DNA of 64,000 nt from UMGS1279 sp045540715 (GCA_045540715.1 JAZQHT010000010.1:1-64000); one strand, 5' to 3'. Counted from the first letter of the stretch, positions 32,437 to 40,674 are shown. Numbers and translations are program-made. Notes: generated by a model not told the origin, from the letters alone.

Positions 32437-33597
32437 TTAGTTACAGATAGCTTTTTCTGTATCTTTATCGAATAAGTGAATTCTCTTGGGTTCAATAGCA
32501 ACCTTAATTGTATCGCCAGGTTTTGCTGTTGAAGAAGGATCAACTCTTGCGTTAAGTGCTTGACCTTCGCAGTTGGTGTATAGATAAGTTTCAGCACCCA
32601 TAAGTTCGGTAACTTCAACGTTTGTTTCAATAACACCTTCAGCAAATTCTTTTAATAAAGCAGGTTCGTTATGAACGTGTTCAGGACGAATACCCATAAT
32701 AACTGGTTTGTTAACGTAGGGTTCTAATAAACCAACGATTCTTTCAATCTTATCTTCGTTTTTGTATGCAGGTAATTTAATTTTGTATTTAACGCCTGCA
32801 CGAGTTTTGGTATCTTCACTACCAAATTCAACAAAGAAGTCTTCGCCTTCTTTAAGTACTACAGCATCTAAGAAGTTCATTTGTGGAGAACCAATGAAAC
32901 CTGCAACGAACATATTACAGGGTTTATCGTATAATACTTGAGGAGCGTCAACTTGTTGAACTAAACCGTCTTTCATAACAACGATTCTAGTACCCATTGT
33001 CATAGCTTCGGTTTGGTCGTGAGTAACGTACATAAAGGTTGTACCTAATCTTTGGTGAATACGTGTTAATTCGGTACGCATTTGTGCACGAAGTTTAGCG
33101 TCTAAGTTTGATAGAGGTTCGTCTAGTAAGAATACTTTAGGTTCACGAACGATAGCACGGCCTAAAGCAACACGTTGACGTTGACCACCGGAAAGAGCTT
33201 TTGGTTTTCTATCTAATAGATGTTCAATATCTAGAATTCTAGCAGCTTCTTCAACACGACGTTTAATTTCTTCTTTACCTGTTTTACGTAGTTTAAGACC
33301 AAATGCCATATTATCAAATACGGTCATATGAGGATATAAAGCATAGTTTTGGAAAACCATAGCGATATCACGGTCTTTAGGTGCTACGTCGTTAACTAGA
33401 CGGTCGCCAATGTAAAGTTCACCGCTTGAAATTTCTTCAAGACCGGCAACCATACGAAGTGTAGTTGATTTACCACAACCGGAAGGACCAACAAGAATAA
33501 TAAACTCTTTATCGGCAATTTCAAGGTTGAAGTCGGAAACAGCTACAACACCGCCAGCATATTTCTTATAAATATTTTTAAGTGTAACACTTGCCAT
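32437..33597 (-). CDS. Sugar ABC transporter ATPase, MsmK/UgpC type
   Basis: The 386-residue ATPase has Walker A GPSGCGKST (37-45), the signature LSGGQRQR, Walker B VFLLDEPLSNLD and a long C-terminal MalK-like regulatory domain (about 240-386). Such ATPases energise carbohydrate importers and often serve several permeases encoded elsewhere. No permease or binding protein is near, which fits a shared ATPase. The ATG at 33597 (MASVTLKN) follows GGAGGT; the longer frame upstream covers the promoter and is rejected. Confidence 0.93.
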   Translation of the reverse strand: MASVTLKNIYKKYAGGVVAVSDFNLEIADKEFIILVGPSGCGKSTTLRMVAGLEEISSGELYIGDRLVNDVAPKDRDIAMVFQNYALYPHMTVFDNMAFGLKLRKTGKEEIKRRVEEAARILDIEHLLDRKPKALSGGQRQRVALGRAIVREPKVFLLDEPLSNLDAKLRAQMRTELTRIHQRLGTTFMYVTHDQTEAMTMGTRIVVMKDGLVQQVDAPQVLYDKPCNMFVAGFIGSPQMNFLDAVVLKEGEDFFVEFGSEDTKTRAGVKYKIKLPAYKNEDKIERIVGLLEPYVNKPVIMGIRPEHVHNEPALLKEFAEGVIETNVEVTELMGAETYLYTNCEGQALNARVDPSSTAKPGDTIKVAIEPKRIHLFDKDTEKAICN

Positions 33598-33635
33598 TAA
33601 TAATAACCTCCAACTTTTTGCAATGTTCCTATAAT

Positions 33636-33664
33636 ATTCTACCAAAGTTTCATTAAAAGTACAA
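33636..33664 (-). promoter_or_regulatory. Promoter of the sugar ABC ATPase gene
   Basis: TTGTAC and TAGAAT lie 17 nt apart on minus. Confidence 0.7.
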
Positions 33665-33751
33665 GTCAAAAAATTAACAAAGATATTTTGCTTCTTTTGT
33701 GTGTTTTGACTACAAAAATTTTAAAGTTTAACACTTTTTACAAAAAAAGCC

Positions 33752-34462
33752 TTATATTTTGTTGTTTTTTGCGTTTTTGAGCATTTTTAGTTCATTATTT
33801 GTTAACAATTTGGCGCTACCTTCTTTTAAGGTTTTTTCTAGTAAAATTCCTCCAAAAGACAAGCGTTTTAGTTCGTTTACTCCTAAGTTATATACTCCAA
33901 ACATCCTTTTAATTTGATGGTATTTACCTTCAGTTAAAGTGACCAAACATTTGTTATCTTCAATTATTTCTAACTTAGCGGGTTTTAGTTTTGTACCATC
34001 TGCTAAAGTTACGCCGTTATTAAATTCATCAATTAAGCTTTTTGGGACATTACCGTCTAAAATAACCTCGTAGGTTTTTTCAACCTGGTATTTAGGTGAT
34101 ATAAGCTTATGAGCTAATTCACCATCATTAGTTAAAATTAAAAGTCCGGTTGTGTCTTTATCTAATCTACCAACAGGAAATAAATTTTTAATATTAAGTT
34201 CTTCCGGCAATAAATCTACCACCGTTTCGCGATTATCTCTTGTGGCAGTTAGCACACCTTTGGGTTTATTCATTTTAATATAAATAAACTCGTCGGTATT
34301 AATTTCTTTGCCGCAAAAAACAATTTTTTCGCCAAACTTTACCTGCGTTTGCGGTGAATTTACAACCACACCGTTAACCACCGCTTGTCCTTTTTTAATA
34401 AGAGCCTTTATTTCGCTGCGAGTAAAGGCGGTATTTTCGCTTAAACATTTGTCAAGACGCAT
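33752..34462 (-). CDS. Pseudouridine synthase, RsuA/RluB family
   Basis: The 236-residue enzyme has an N-terminal S4 RNA-binding domain (MRLDKCLSENTAFTRSEIKA) and the catalytic block PVGRLDKDTTGLLILTNDG, with the active Asp in RLD. It turns a specific rRNA uridine into pseudouridine. Whether it acts on 16S (RsuA) or 23S (RluB) RNA cannot be told from sequence. It overlaps the end of the DUF4830 gene by 11 nt, as the last gene of the IspD-led run. No clear terminator follows. Confidence 0.9.
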   Translation of the reverse strand: MRLDKCLSENTAFTRSEIKALIKKGQAVVNGVVVNSPQTQVKFGEKIVFCGKEINTDEFIYIKMNKPKGVLTATRDNRETVVDLLPEELNIKNLFPVGRLDKDTTGLLILTNDGELAHKLISPKYQVEKTYEVILDGNVPKSLIDEFNNGVTLADGTKLKPAKLEIIEDNKCLVTLTEGKYHQIKRMFGVYNLGVNELKRLSFGGILLEKTLKEGSAKLLTNNELKMLKNAKNNKI

Positions 34463-34892
34463 TTTTTAGTCCTTTCATATAGCCGTCAATTGCTGTTGTG
34501 GCAACGTCGCCTCCGATTAAATAACCGTTGTGTAAATATATATGGCAATATAGGTCGTTGCGGTTATTTTCGTCAAACACCTTTAAGGTATATCTTGTCA
34601 CTTCAAAACCTTTATATTTTTCTAAATCAAAACCGTTTTGTTTTTGCAATTGATTATAGTTTTTATACACGTCAGAAAATTCGGTTGGTAATGTCATTAC
34701 CTTTATTTCTTCGGAAAAATTAGTGTCTATTCTATAACCTTGCTCTTCTAAATATTTTATTCTTAAAGTGGGATTATTAAGCCGCACTCCCCTATCTTTA
34801 AATGCAGTTAGCACAATAAAAGCAAACAAGCATAAATTAACAAGTAATAAAATAACAAAGGTTTTTCTTTTAGAAAAGGTTAAATAAAACAT
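34452..34892 (-). CDS. DUF4830-like membrane-anchored protein
   Basis: The 146-residue protein has one N-terminal membrane helix (VILLLVNLCLFAFIVLTAF), so the rest lies outside. The outer part carries DUF4830 traits: LEEQGYRI, then FSDVYKNYNQLQKQNGFDL, then GYLIGGDVATTAIDGYM. The family's role is unknown; it is common in Clostridia. The ATG at 34892 is chosen because GGGGTGAAG lies just upstream. That site is the 3' arm of a hairpin. It overlaps the pseudouridine synthase gene by 11 nt. Confidence 0.75.
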   Translation of the reverse strand: MFYLTFSKRKTFVILLLVNLCLFAFIVLTAFKDRGVRLNNPTLRIKYLEEQGYRIDTNFSEEIKVMTLPTEFSDVYKNYNQLQKQNGFDLEKYKGFEVTRYTLKVFDENNRNDLYCHIYLHNGYLIGGDVATTAIDGYMKGLKNAS

Positions 34893-34895
34893 ATC

Positions 34896-34925
34896 TTCAC
34901 CCCACACAAATATATGCGGGGTGAA
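34896..34925 (-). promoter_or_regulatory. Hairpin hiding the ribosome site of the DUF4830 gene
   Basis: An 8-bp perfect inverted repeat (TTCACCCC/GGGGTGAA) has a 14-nt loop. On minus its 3' arm is the ribosome site, three bases before the ATG. No T-run follows, so it is not a simple terminator. Confidence 0.55.
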
Positions 34926-34936
34926 TTTTAAAAATA

Positions 34937-36280
34937 CTATAATCTTGAAATTAAATAAGCAGTTTCTTTGCCGGGTTCTAAATCTAGTTCTAACATGCCG
35001 TTATTAAGGCGAGTAAAACGTTTCTTTTCGCTTAAACCGTTTTCGTTAATTTCAGAAAGTTCAATATTTTGACTGCTTGCAAAACCTAAAATTTTGCTTA
35101 GGTTCCAGTCAATTTGTCCGCCCTTTTCGGTATATACAACGGCAGAGCCTTTTTCAATGAAATCTGTAGGAATTACAAGTTCATTACCTTGTTTTGCCGT
35201 AACGCCGTTAATTGTTAGGCGGTCTTCTTTTAAATAGGTTGTAACGTTTTTAGAAAAGTTAACGCTAACGTCGTTACCAACAACTGTGGCCGTTAGGCGG
35301 TCAAGTCCGTTTAAGAAACGGTATTTTAAATATTTAGTGCAAAATTCTTTAAACAAAGATTTTGATAATGTTTTGGGATTTTTTAAAAGAGTTGCAATAT
35401 CTACACTTTCGCCAAAAAGCATATTCATTTGACTGCTTTCGCACTCTTTAAATAGATTTGTGGTTTTGCCGCCACATAAAATATTAACAGGGCGCACCAT
35501 ATAATCAAGCAGACTTTGTGATAAATTGAATATAAAGGGCACTCTACCAACTAGACTATCACTTCTAACACCGTCTTGCTTTTCGTAATAAAGGTAATCT
35601 AAGCAAACATCAACCCCTTGCTTTTTAAAGAGTTTTACGACCTTTGTTCTGGCTTCCTTCATTAAATCAATATTAGTATCAAACGAAGATCTAACCTCAA
35701 ATTCTTCAATTAATATTACGCCTATTTTTTTGAGCGGTACAATTTCAGAAAGTTTTTCTAATCTGCGTTCTAAATAACCGCACTCAAGTTCTTTGCTTAA
35801 ATTAACAAGATTAACTAAATTTTTATAAGAATTTTTAACGCAAAGTAGGTTGCCATCTGCATTTTTAAGCAACAAACCTTTTTCTTCGTATAAATCGTAA
35901 ATTGGACTATTCTTTTTTGCGTGGGTTAAGTTTATGCTTAAACTAACCTTTGTATTATAGCTTTCCGCTTCAGAAATAAGCCACAATAAGCTTTCTCTGG
36001 CGGTTGTGTCGCACTCACGTTTTAAGCAGTTATTAACTTCAAAAAATGCAGGGTAGCCGGTATCTTCACCGTTATATTGCCAACCCTTTAAAAAGCAGAT
36101 TTTTTGAGTGCCTACAGTTACTGTATCTATAGTTTTAATAAGGTTTAAAATATCTTCTGCGTTATATAAATTGTTTTCGTCAAAAACAGAAAGTGTATAG
36201 TTTACTGTTTGCTCATATTTATAGTTATAGGGTTTTTCGGGCGAGAGAGTTTCTAAAAAGTTATATTCTTTATTTGCCAT
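34937..36280 (-). CDS. TIM-barrel glycosidase-like protein, distantly GH101-like, cytoplasmic
   Basis: The 447-residue protein has no signal peptide. FLKGWQYNGEDTGYPAFFEV, then AESYNTKVSLSINLTHAK, resembles the barrel start of endo-alpha-N-acetylgalactosaminidases (GH101: VGWQ.GHD..YP, then VSLHINYDDAY). The usual DDAY metal and substrate site is replaced by LTHA. Downstream acidic candidates are IGVILIEEFEV and CLDYLYYE. A beta-rich C-terminal domain follows (about 340-447). True GH101 enzymes are secreted and much longer, so this is at best a distant relative, perhaps not an active glycosidase. It overlaps ispF by 11 nt. Confidence 0.4.
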   Translation of the reverse strand: MANKEYNFLETLSPEKPYNYKYEQTVNYTLSVFDENNLYNAEDILNLIKTIDTVTVGTQKICFLKGWQYNGEDTGYPAFFEVNNCLKRECDTTARESLLWLISEAESYNTKVSLSINLTHAKKNSPIYDLYEEKGLLLKNADGNLLCVKNSYKNLVNLVNLSKELECGYLERRLEKLSEIVPLKKIGVILIEEFEVRSSFDTNIDLMKEARTKVVKLFKKQGVDVCLDYLYYEKQDGVRSDSLVGRVPFIFNLSQSLLDYMVRPVNILCGGKTTNLFKECESSQMNMLFGESVDIATLLKNPKTLSKSLFKEFCTKYLKYRFLNGLDRLTATVVGNDVSVNFSKNVTTYLKEDRLTINGVTAKQGNELVIPTDFIEKGSAVVYTEKGGQIDWNLSKILGFASSQNIELSEINENGLSEKKRFTRLNNGMLELDLEPGKETAYLISRL

Positions 36281-36749
36281 TTTCTTCTATTAAGGCAACT
36301 GCGCGCGCGGCAATGCCCTTTCCCCTTCCTGTAAAGCCTAAACCTTCTTCGGTTGTGGCTTTTACGCTAATTTTCGATTTTTCTAAATTTAATGCATTTG
36401 CTATATTCTCAACAATTTTTTCTCTTTTAGGGCCTATTTTGGGTAACTCTGCAATAACGGTAGCATCTATATTGCAAATGGTAAAACCGTTATTTGTTAA
36501 AATTACGCCAACCTCTTTTAAAAGCTCTAACGAATTTGCGTCTTTATATTTCATATCACTGGGCGGAAAATGTTTGCCAATATCACCTAAAGCGGCAGCT
36601 CCTAAAAGCGCATCAGAAATTGCGTGTAAAAGCACATCCGCATCGCTATGTCCTAAAAGTCCTTTTTTATGTTCAAATCTTTCGCCGCCTAAAATTAACG
36701 GACGGTTTCTAACTAATCTATGAACATCGTAACCCTCGCCTATTCGCAT
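36270..36749 (-). CDS. ispF: 2-C-methyl-D-erythritol 2,4-cyclodiphosphate synthase
   Basis: The 159-residue enzyme has the IspF motifs GEGYDVHRLV, GHSDADVLLHAISDALLGA and DIGKHFPPSD, with the zinc ligands Asp and His in DVHR and the later His. It makes the cyclic diphosphate of the non-mevalonate isoprenoid pathway. It shares one base with the end of ispD (TAATG), so the two are made together. TGRGKGIAARAVALIEE is the ordinary C-terminus. Confidence 0.95.
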   Translation of the reverse strand: MRIGEGYDVHRLVRNRPLILGGERFEHKKGLLGHSDADVLLHAISDALLGAAALGDIGKHFPPSDMKYKDANSLELLKEVGVILTNNGFTICNIDATVIAELPKIGPKREKIVENIANALNLEKSKISVKATTEEGLGFTGRGKGIAARAVALIEENGK

Positions 36750-37477
36750 TATTTTTCGCCCCTTTCTTTTAAAATTGTTTCTGCTAAAATTATATCTTCT
36801 TTGGTGGTTATTTTTATATTTTCTTTATCGGTAATAACGGGATAAATTTTATGTCCTGCGGCTTCCATAATAGCACAGTCATCGGTAAGGTTTGTAATAT
36901 CAACCATATTGCAAGCCTTTTTATATTCTTCTAATAAAAAGCCTTGCGGTGTTTGCATTGCAAGTAATTTTTCGCGATTTATAGTGTTTATAATAAACCC
37001 GTTTTGGTCTATTTCTTTAATTGTATCTGTAACTAATGTGGCTAAAGCCGCCGCATTATTACTATTCAAGGCGTTTTTTACCCTTAAAATATCTTTTTCT
37101 TTTACTAGCGGTCTTGCGCCATCGTGAATTAAAACGTATTTTTTATTATTAATTTTGCTAATACCCTTTAAAACACTTTCACTTCTGGTAGTTCCGCCCT
37201 CTACAATATCTGTAACCCCTAAAACTTCGTAATTATCTAAAATATTCTGCATTTTTAAAATATCTTCCTGCTTTGTTACCACAATGATATTATTAAAACC
37301 TGCATTATAAAACGCATTAATTGTTCTAACAATTACGGGCGTATTTAATATAGGCATAAAAATTTTGTTTATGCCTTTCATCCTATTAGAAGACCCTGCC
37401 GCCACAATAACCACAGCCGTATCTTCTTGAAATTCTCGTACAGAATATTCTAATACCGTTTGTTCTAAGGTTTGCAT
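36749..37477 (-). CDS. ispD: 2-C-methyl-D-erythritol 4-phosphate cytidylyltransferase
   Basis: The 242-residue enzyme has the cytidylyltransferase start VVIVAAGSSNRMKG, the block VLIHDGARPLV and the late TDDCAIMEAAGHKIYPV. It couples methylerythritol phosphate to CTP. About 20 extra residues precede the usual start of the fold (MQTLEQTVLEYSVREFQED). The ATG at 37477 follows GAAAGG; the TTG five codons earlier would overlap that site. There is no room for an ordinary promoter between the upstream terminator and the gene. Confidence 0.93.
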   Translation of the reverse strand: MQTLEQTVLEYSVREFQEDTAVVIVAAGSSNRMKGINKIFMPILNTPVIVRTINAFYNAGFNNIIVVTKQEDILKMQNILDNYEVLGVTDIVEGGTTRSESVLKGISKINNKKYVLIHDGARPLVKEKDILRVKNALNSNNAAALATLVTDTIKEIDQNGFIINTINREKLLAMQTPQGFLLEEYKKACNMVDITNLTDDCAIMEAAGHKIYPVITDKENIKITTKEDIILAETILKERGEK

Positions 37478-37500
37478 ATTTTTGCCTTTCAAATTTAAAA

Positions 37501-37526
37501 TGCCGCGCTAAAATAAAAGCGCGGCA
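37501..37526 (-). terminator. Terminator between the CD1247-like gene and ispD
   Basis: A 9-bp GC-rich stem (TGCCGCGCT/AGCGCGGCA) has an 8-nt loop; TTTTAAATTT follows on minus. It lies only 24 bp before the ispD start. Confidence 0.7.
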
Positions 37527-37534
37527 AAATAATA

Positions 37535-37957
37535 TTAGTCGTGGTCGCAGTCGCAATCACAATCACAATCACAGTCACAGTCGCAATCGTCAAATTCAAG
37601 CTCTAAATGTTTGCCGCAGTTAGGACAAGCAAATTCGCCGTCTTCTAGCATTTCATAATCTAAATAAACAACGTCGTGACATTCAGGACATTCTACTTCA
37701 AAAACTTCATCATCGTCTTCGCAGCAATCACAATCTTCTTCATCATAAACGTATTCTTCTAGATTTGCTAAATCTTCATCAACCGCGTCGATTTGATCAA
37801 TTAGTTCATCAACGCCTGCTTGTGTATCAGCAACTTCATTTGCAAGATCGTCAATAATATCAATAATTGCTTTTAAGATTTTGCCGTTATCGTCATCACT
37901 TAATTTAATGCCTTCAGCAAGACCTTTTAAATATGCGGATTTTTCTGTAATTGTCAT
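37535..37957 (-). CDS. CD1247-like acidic protein with zinc ribbon and Asp-Cys tail
   Basis: The 140-residue protein begins MTITEKSAYLKGLAEG, the CD1247 N-terminal pattern of Clostridia, followed by a Glu/Asp-rich coiled segment. A zinc ribbon follows (VECPECHDVV and FACPNCGKHL). The tail is a run of alternating Asp and Cys, seven pairs, ending DHD. The tail could bind several metal ions. The CD1247 family has no firm function. The ATG at 37957 follows GGGTGAA. It is the last gene of the run that includes efp. Confidence 0.75.
   Translation of the reverse strand: MTITEKSAYLKGLAEGIKLSDDDNGKILKAIIDIIDDLANEVADTQAGVDELIDQIDAVDEDLANLEEYVYDEEDCDCCEDDDEVFEVECPECHDVVYLDYEMLEDGEFACPNCGKHLELEFDDCDCDCDCDCDCDCDHD
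37544..37588 (-). repeat. Six-base repeat encoding the Asp-Cys tail
   Basis: Seven GAY-TGY units in a row (seen on plus as RTC-RCA) encode alternating Asp and Cys. Third-base differences show that it is not a fresh slippage product. Confidence 0.8.
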
Positions 37958-37983
37958 TTTATTCACCCTTTAAAATATTTTGC

Positions 37984-38541
37984 TTATGCTCTTTCCATAT
38001 ATTCGCCGGTTCTGGTGTCGATTCTAATCATATCGCCTTCATCAATAAATAAAGGAACGCGAATTTCAGCACCGGTTTCAAGTGTTGCGGGTTTTGTTGC
38101 GTTTGTTGCAGTATCACCTTTAAAACCGGGATCGGTTTTAGTAACTTCTAGTTCTACAAAGTTAGGAGGTTCAACACCAAATACCTTGCCTTTGTAAGAA
38201 AGAATTTTACAGGTCATATTTTCTTTAACAAACTTAAAATTATCAGAAAGTTCACTTTCGTTAACAGGAACCATTTCGTATGTTTCGGGATCTAAGAAGT
38301 TGTAAATACCGCCGTCAGCGTAAGAATATTCCATATCTTTTCTTTCGATATATGCTGGTGGATATTTATCGTTAGGGTTAAAGGTACGTTCTGTTACGCT
38401 ACCTTCAATAACGTTTCTGATTTTAGCACGAACAAAAGCTGCGCCTTTACCAGGTTTAACGTGTTGGAATTCAATAATTTGATATACTTTGCCATCCATT
38501 TCAAATGTAATACCGTTTCTAAATTCGCCGGCAGAAATCAT
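37984..38541 (-). CDS. efp: Translation elongation factor P
   Basis: The 185-residue protein has the three beta-barrel layout of EF-P. The loop HVKPGKGAAFVR carries the lysine that contacts the P-site tRNA end and may be modified. The C-terminal domain ends IRIDTRTGEYMERA, as usual. EF-P frees ribosomes stalled at proline runs, such as the Pro-rich wall-anchor linker of the VWA protein here. The ATG at 38541 follows GGAGG. It has its own promoter after aroQ. Confidence 0.96.
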   Translation of the reverse strand: MISAGEFRNGITFEMDGKVYQIIEFQHVKPGKGAAFVRAKIRNVIEGSVTERTFNPNDKYPPAYIERKDMEYSYADGGIYNFLDPETYEMVPVNESELSDNFKFVKENMTCKILSYKGKVFGVEPPNFVELEVTKTDPGFKGDTATNATKPATLETGAEIRVPLFIDEGDMIRIDTRTGEYMERA

Positions 38542-38571
38542 ATAAAATACCTCCAATAATTTGCTATTATA

Positions 38572-38600
38572 ATTTTATACTATTTATTTCCTTTTTTCAA
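38572..38600 (-). promoter_or_regulatory. Promoter of efp
   Basis: TTGAAA and TAAAAT are 17 nt apart on minus, between aroQ and efp. Confidence 0.7.
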
Positions 38601-38608
38601 GTCTTTTT

Positions 38609-39028
38609 CTAAAGAAAGTACTTAACTGCTTCAATATATCCCATAATTCCTTTACCGGATATCATAGTTTTTGATGCAGGAGCAGTTACGCTCACCTTTC
38701 TCCACTCTTCTTTACGTTCTTCAATTTTACTTAAATGCACTTCAACAAAGGGTGTTTTAACAGCTTTTATGGCATCATAAATTGCATAGCTATAATGCGA
38801 ATATGCACCCGGGTTTATAACTGCACCATCAAATTCGTCAAACTGAGATTCGTGAATTTTACTTATAATTTCACCTTCGCAGTTGCTTTGAAAGAACTCA
38901 AAAGTTACCCCTTCAAACTGTGCTTCTATATAGGCGTTTATTTCATCTAACGTTTGTGTACCGTAAATTTCAGGTTCACGGTATCCTAACATATTTAGGT
39001 TTGGTCCGTTAATAACTAAAATTTTCAT
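38609..39028 (-). CDS. aroQ: Type II 3-dehydroquinate dehydratase
   Basis: The 139-residue enzyme has the AroQ motifs INGPNLNMLGYREPEIYG, NPGAYSHYSYAIYDAI with the catalytic His, and VEVHLSKIEERKEEWRKVS. It makes 3-dehydroshikimate in aromatic amino acid synthesis. Two details differ from most AroQ proteins: the motif reads HLSKIEERKEEW where HISNIHAREEFR is common, and the end is GKGIMGYIEAV. The gene starts 5 nt after the AP-endonuclease-like gene. Confidence 0.93.
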   Translation of the reverse strand: MKILVINGPNLNMLGYREPEIYGTQTLDEINAYIEAQFEGVTFEFFQSNCEGEIISKIHESQFDEFDGAVINPGAYSHYSYAIYDAIKAVKTPFVEVHLSKIEERKEEWRKVSVTAPASKTMISGKGIMGYIEAVKYFL

Positions 39029-39033
39029 AAAAC

Positions 39034-39882
39034 CTATCCTTTCATTTGCCAATAGTCCATCATTGCTTTTGCATCTTCTGCTTGTGTGCCTGCACTTTCG
39101 CAAATAATGGTGGGGTTGCAACCCTTAGCATATGCAATATCTAACATTTCTTCAAAGTTTGGCCCGTAAATTGTATCGCTAAAGGTTAAGTGCTTCTTTT
39201 CACCGCCACCTGTATATTCAATCTTTGAAAAATGGGAGTGAAATTCTTTCATGCGGTCTATACCAATTGCATTTTCCATTTTGTTAAAGCAATCTAAAAA
39301 TGCTTCACGGGTATTCATCCCACCTAAAGTTCTCGCATTTAAATGTCCAAAATCGATACAAGGAATTAAATTTTCATCAATTTTACAAAGTTCCAAAACT
39401 TCTTCTAAAGTGCCTAGTTGATTAATTTTGCCCATTGTTTCGGGGCAAATATGAACGTCGTACAAATCATTTTCTTTTAATGCTATGATTGCCTTTTTCA
39501 TTGTATCTATACATAGTTCAAGTGCTTCTTCTCTTGTAAACTTACCAACAGAGCCGGTATGAACAACAATTCTATTGCCGCCCATTGCTTTAACTGCTTT
39601 TGCTGACTGCAAAATGTAGTTAATTGAATTTAAGCGTTTATCTTCTTCCATGCTAGACATCGAAATATAATACGGAGCATGAAGCGACATTTTTATACCG
39701 TGTTTATCGGCTTTTTCTTTTAATGCTTCACATTTATCTAAACCGATATTTACTCCTCTGCCACATTGATATTCAAAAGCATTAAGGCCCATTTCTTTAA
39801 CGTATCTTGGAACTTGAAGACTTGATTTATATCCTTTTTCGAAAAAACTATCGCTATTTCCTGCAGGTCCGAAATATGCCAA
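39034..39882 (-). CDS. AP endonuclease family 2 (Nfo-like) TIM-barrel protein
   Basis: The 282-residue protein resembles endonuclease IV and sugar isomerase barrels: MSLHAPYYISMSS, NRIVVHTGSVGK, ICPETMGK, CIDFGHLNAR, EFHSHFSKIEYT and TIICESAG give metal-binding His, Glu and Asp residues in the proper order. True endonuclease IV cuts abasic sites in DNA; this shorter, divergent type may do so or act on a small sugar. It lies 3 nt after the YqeG gene and 5 nt before aroQ, in a housekeeping run. Confidence 0.8.
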   Translation of the reverse strand: MAYFGPAGNSDSFFEKGYKSSLQVPRYVKEMGLNAFEYQCGRGVNIGLDKCEALKEKADKHGIKMSLHAPYYISMSSMEEDKRLNSINYILQSAKAVKAMGGNRIVVHTGSVGKFTREEALELCIDTMKKAIIALKENDLYDVHICPETMGKINQLGTLEEVLELCKIDENLIPCIDFGHLNARTLGGMNTREAFLDCFNKMENAIGIDRMKEFHSHFSKIEYTGGGEKKHLTFSDTIYGPNFEEMLDIAYAKGCNPTIICESAGTQAEDAKAMMDYWQMKG

Positions 39883-39885
39883 AAT

Positions 39886-40374
39886 TTACGCCTTCCTTTC
39901 CCATTTTGCAATAAGTTTATTTTCAAAATATCTTCTAATTTTAAAAGAGGTGGTGGTTTCTAATTTTATGGGTTTTAAAAGAATTGTTTTAATGCCCACT
40001 AATTTGCCGCCCAAAATGTCGGTAAAAATTTGGTCACCCACTATTGCGGTGTTTGTCCTTTTAGCGTTTAATATTTTTATTGCCTTATTATACTTAAAAG
40101 GCAGTGGTTTTAAAGCCATTGGCAAATAATCTAACTCTGCTTTTTTTGCAGTAAGCTTTAATCTTTCGCTTTTGCCGTTAGATAAAATTAGAATTTTAAT
40201 ATCTGCTTTTTCAAGTTCTTCTTTCCAAGCCTTAAAACCCGAAATTAACTTATTGCCTTTATAAGTAATAATGGTATTATCAACATCAAGCAATAAAGCA
40301 TTAATTCCGTTTTCTTTTAAGAAAGAAACAGAAATATCGGTTACTCTATTAAACTGAAAGCTTGGTTTAAACAT
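39886..40374 (-). CDS. YqeG-family HAD phosphatase
   Basis: The 162-residue protein has the HAD nucleophile motif LLLDVDNTII, motif II LILSNGKSERL, a lysine (KPLPFKYNKA) and motif IV IVGDQIFTDILGG. It matches YqeG, a HAD phosphatase widespread in Firmicutes and related to phosphatidylglycerophosphate phosphatase. The exact substrate in bacteria is not settled. In many Firmicutes YqeG lies near aroE or yqeH; here aroQ is two genes down. The ATG at 40374 follows AGGTG. Confidence 0.85.
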   Translation of the reverse strand: MFKPSFQFNRVTDISVSFLKENGINALLLDVDNTIITYKGNKLISGFKAWKEELEKADIKILILSNGKSERLKLTAKKAELDYLPMALKPLPFKYNKAIKILNAKRTNTAIVGDQIFTDILGGKLVGIKTILLKPIKLETTTSFKIRRYFENKLIAKWERKA

Positions 40375-40392
40375 TAAATACACCTACAAAAA

Positions 40393-40413
40393 ATGCAGGG
40401 CTTGGCCCTGCAT
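40393..40413 (-). terminator. Terminator of rpsU
   Basis: A 9-bp stem (ATGCAGGGC/GCCCTGCAT) with a 3-nt loop lies just after rpsU on minus. The following run is A-rich there rather than T-rich, so it may stop plus-strand RNA or stabilise the rpsU end. Confidence 0.5.
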
Positions 40414-40423
40414 AATTTTTTCT

Positions 40424-40600
40424 TTAGCGGAACTTGCGTTTTCTTGCTGCTTCCGATTTCTTTTTACGCTTAACGGAAGGTTTTTCATAGTGTTCTCTTT
40501 TGCGAACTTCTTGAATAACACCGTCTTTAGCAGTCTGCCTTTTAAAGCGACGTAACGCATTTTCTAAAGATTCATTTTCTTTTACGCGAACTTGACTCAT
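40424..40600 (-). CDS. rpsU: Ribosomal protein S21
   Basis: This 58-residue gene reads MSQVRVKENESLENALRRFK at its start and ends in a very basic tail (KRKKKSEAARKRKFR), the S21 signature and usual length for Firmicutes. S21 joins the 30S subunit late and helps initiation. AGGAGGG lies 13 nt before the ATG and a perfect-consensus promoter lies upstream, as expected for a ribosomal gene. Confidence 0.96.
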   Translation of the reverse strand: MSQVRVKENESLENALRRFKRQTAKDGVIQEVRKREHYEKPSVKRKKKSEAARKRKFR

Positions 40601-40645
40601 TCTCTTCGTCCCTCCTTAGGCAAAATAGTATTTTTATACCTATCT

Positions 40646-40674
40646 ATTATATAATTTAAAAAGAGAATTGTCAA
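40646..40674 (-). promoter_or_regulatory. Consensus promoter of rpsU
   Basis: TTGACA and TATAAT, both perfect, are 17 nt apart on minus. The -35 box sits next to the end of the DUF47 gene. Confidence 0.92.

Noticed and set aside
33598..33669. Longer start for the sugar ABC ATPase
   Set aside because: The extra residues are encoded by the promoter and ribosome site; MASVTLKN matches the family start.
36193..36723. 176-codon plus-strand frame opposite ispF
   Set aside because: It is antisense to a clear ispF and has no proper start context.
37544..37588. Sequencing or slippage artefact in the Asp-Cys run
   Set aside because: The codons vary in their third base and the frame is kept to a proper stop, so the run looks genuine.
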